Source: DATNPH01 sp036703315
GTDB lineage: Bacteria; Cyanobacteriota; Cyanobacteriia; Cyanobacteriales; Coleofasciculaceae
Length of the DNA: 5,202 nt
Reading direction: 5' to 3'
Assembly (NCBI GenBank): GCA_036703315.1
Contig: DATNPH010000007.1
Location: 1-5,202 of the forward strand
Shown: in pieces, positions 5,152-5,202 of the stretch
Layout of the letters: each line of letters opens with the position of its first letter
Position numbering within the stretch: the stretch's first letter is position 1
Made by a program: the position numbers and the translations under genes
The notes under the pieces: model-generated
What the model was told of the DNA's origin: nothing
Seen by the model: only the letters and a program-made list of their open reading frames with translations
Databases searched by the model: none

Positions 5152-5202
5152 ATTTCAATTCGCTACAATATAAGAGCCAGGTTTTCAGTTCCTGGTCAAT
5201 CA

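Noticed and set aside
4856..5158. 100-aa reverse-strand reading frame across the repeats
   Set aside because: It is made of the hairpin element, the heptamer array and part of the palindrome; the low-complexity product has no domain and its openness follows from the repeats.
5177..5195. Small hairpin CCAGG/CCTGG near the window end
   Set aside because: The stem has only 5 pairs with a 9-nt loop, no T run, and the context is cut off by the window.

Overview
The window looks like a piece of a cyanobacterial chromosome. The main evidence is eight exact copies of the HIP1 octamer GCGATCGC in 5.2 kb, cyanobacterial-type repeats in the last intergenic region, and a class III (PhaE + PhaC) polyhydroxyalkanoate synthase locus in the phaE-phaC order known from cyanobacteria. 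The genus cannot be read from the sequence. All convincing genes are on the + strand.

Layout. 1-621: 3' part of a DUF72 (YecE-like) gene that begins before the window. 771-1316: a Nudix hydrolase with a perfect Nudix box. 1456-2058: a 200-aa SRPBCC-like protein. 2158-4776: a tight four-gene cluster consisting of a DoxX-like four-helix membrane protein, phaE (4-nt GTGA overlap), an unrecognised 131-aa four-helix membrane protein (10-nt gap) and phaC (9-nt gap). 4777-5202: a 426-bp stretch with no credible gene, filled by three different repeat structures. These are a roughly 178-bp element with terminal inverted repeats and nested hairpins, a GCTAACG short repeat array, and a perfect 19-bp-stem palindrome.

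How it works together. PhaC carries the complete Cys-Asp-His catalytic triad (C143, D302, H331), and PhaE carries the typical C-terminal PTRSEVDE/LRKEVK signature. Together they should form the synthase that polymerises (R)-3-hydroxyacyl-CoA into PHA granules. No phaA/phaB (precursor supply), phasin or depolymerase gene is in the window. The two small membrane proteins are placed so that they should be co-transcribed and probably translationally coupled with the synthase subunits. Their role is unknown, and they are the most interesting protein-level feature here. The three upstream genes are separated by gaps of about 100-150 bp and have no clear functional link with PHA synthesis.

The most interesting non-coding signal is the folded element right after phaC. 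I found no CRISPR array, tRNA, rRNA, transposase or phage gene.
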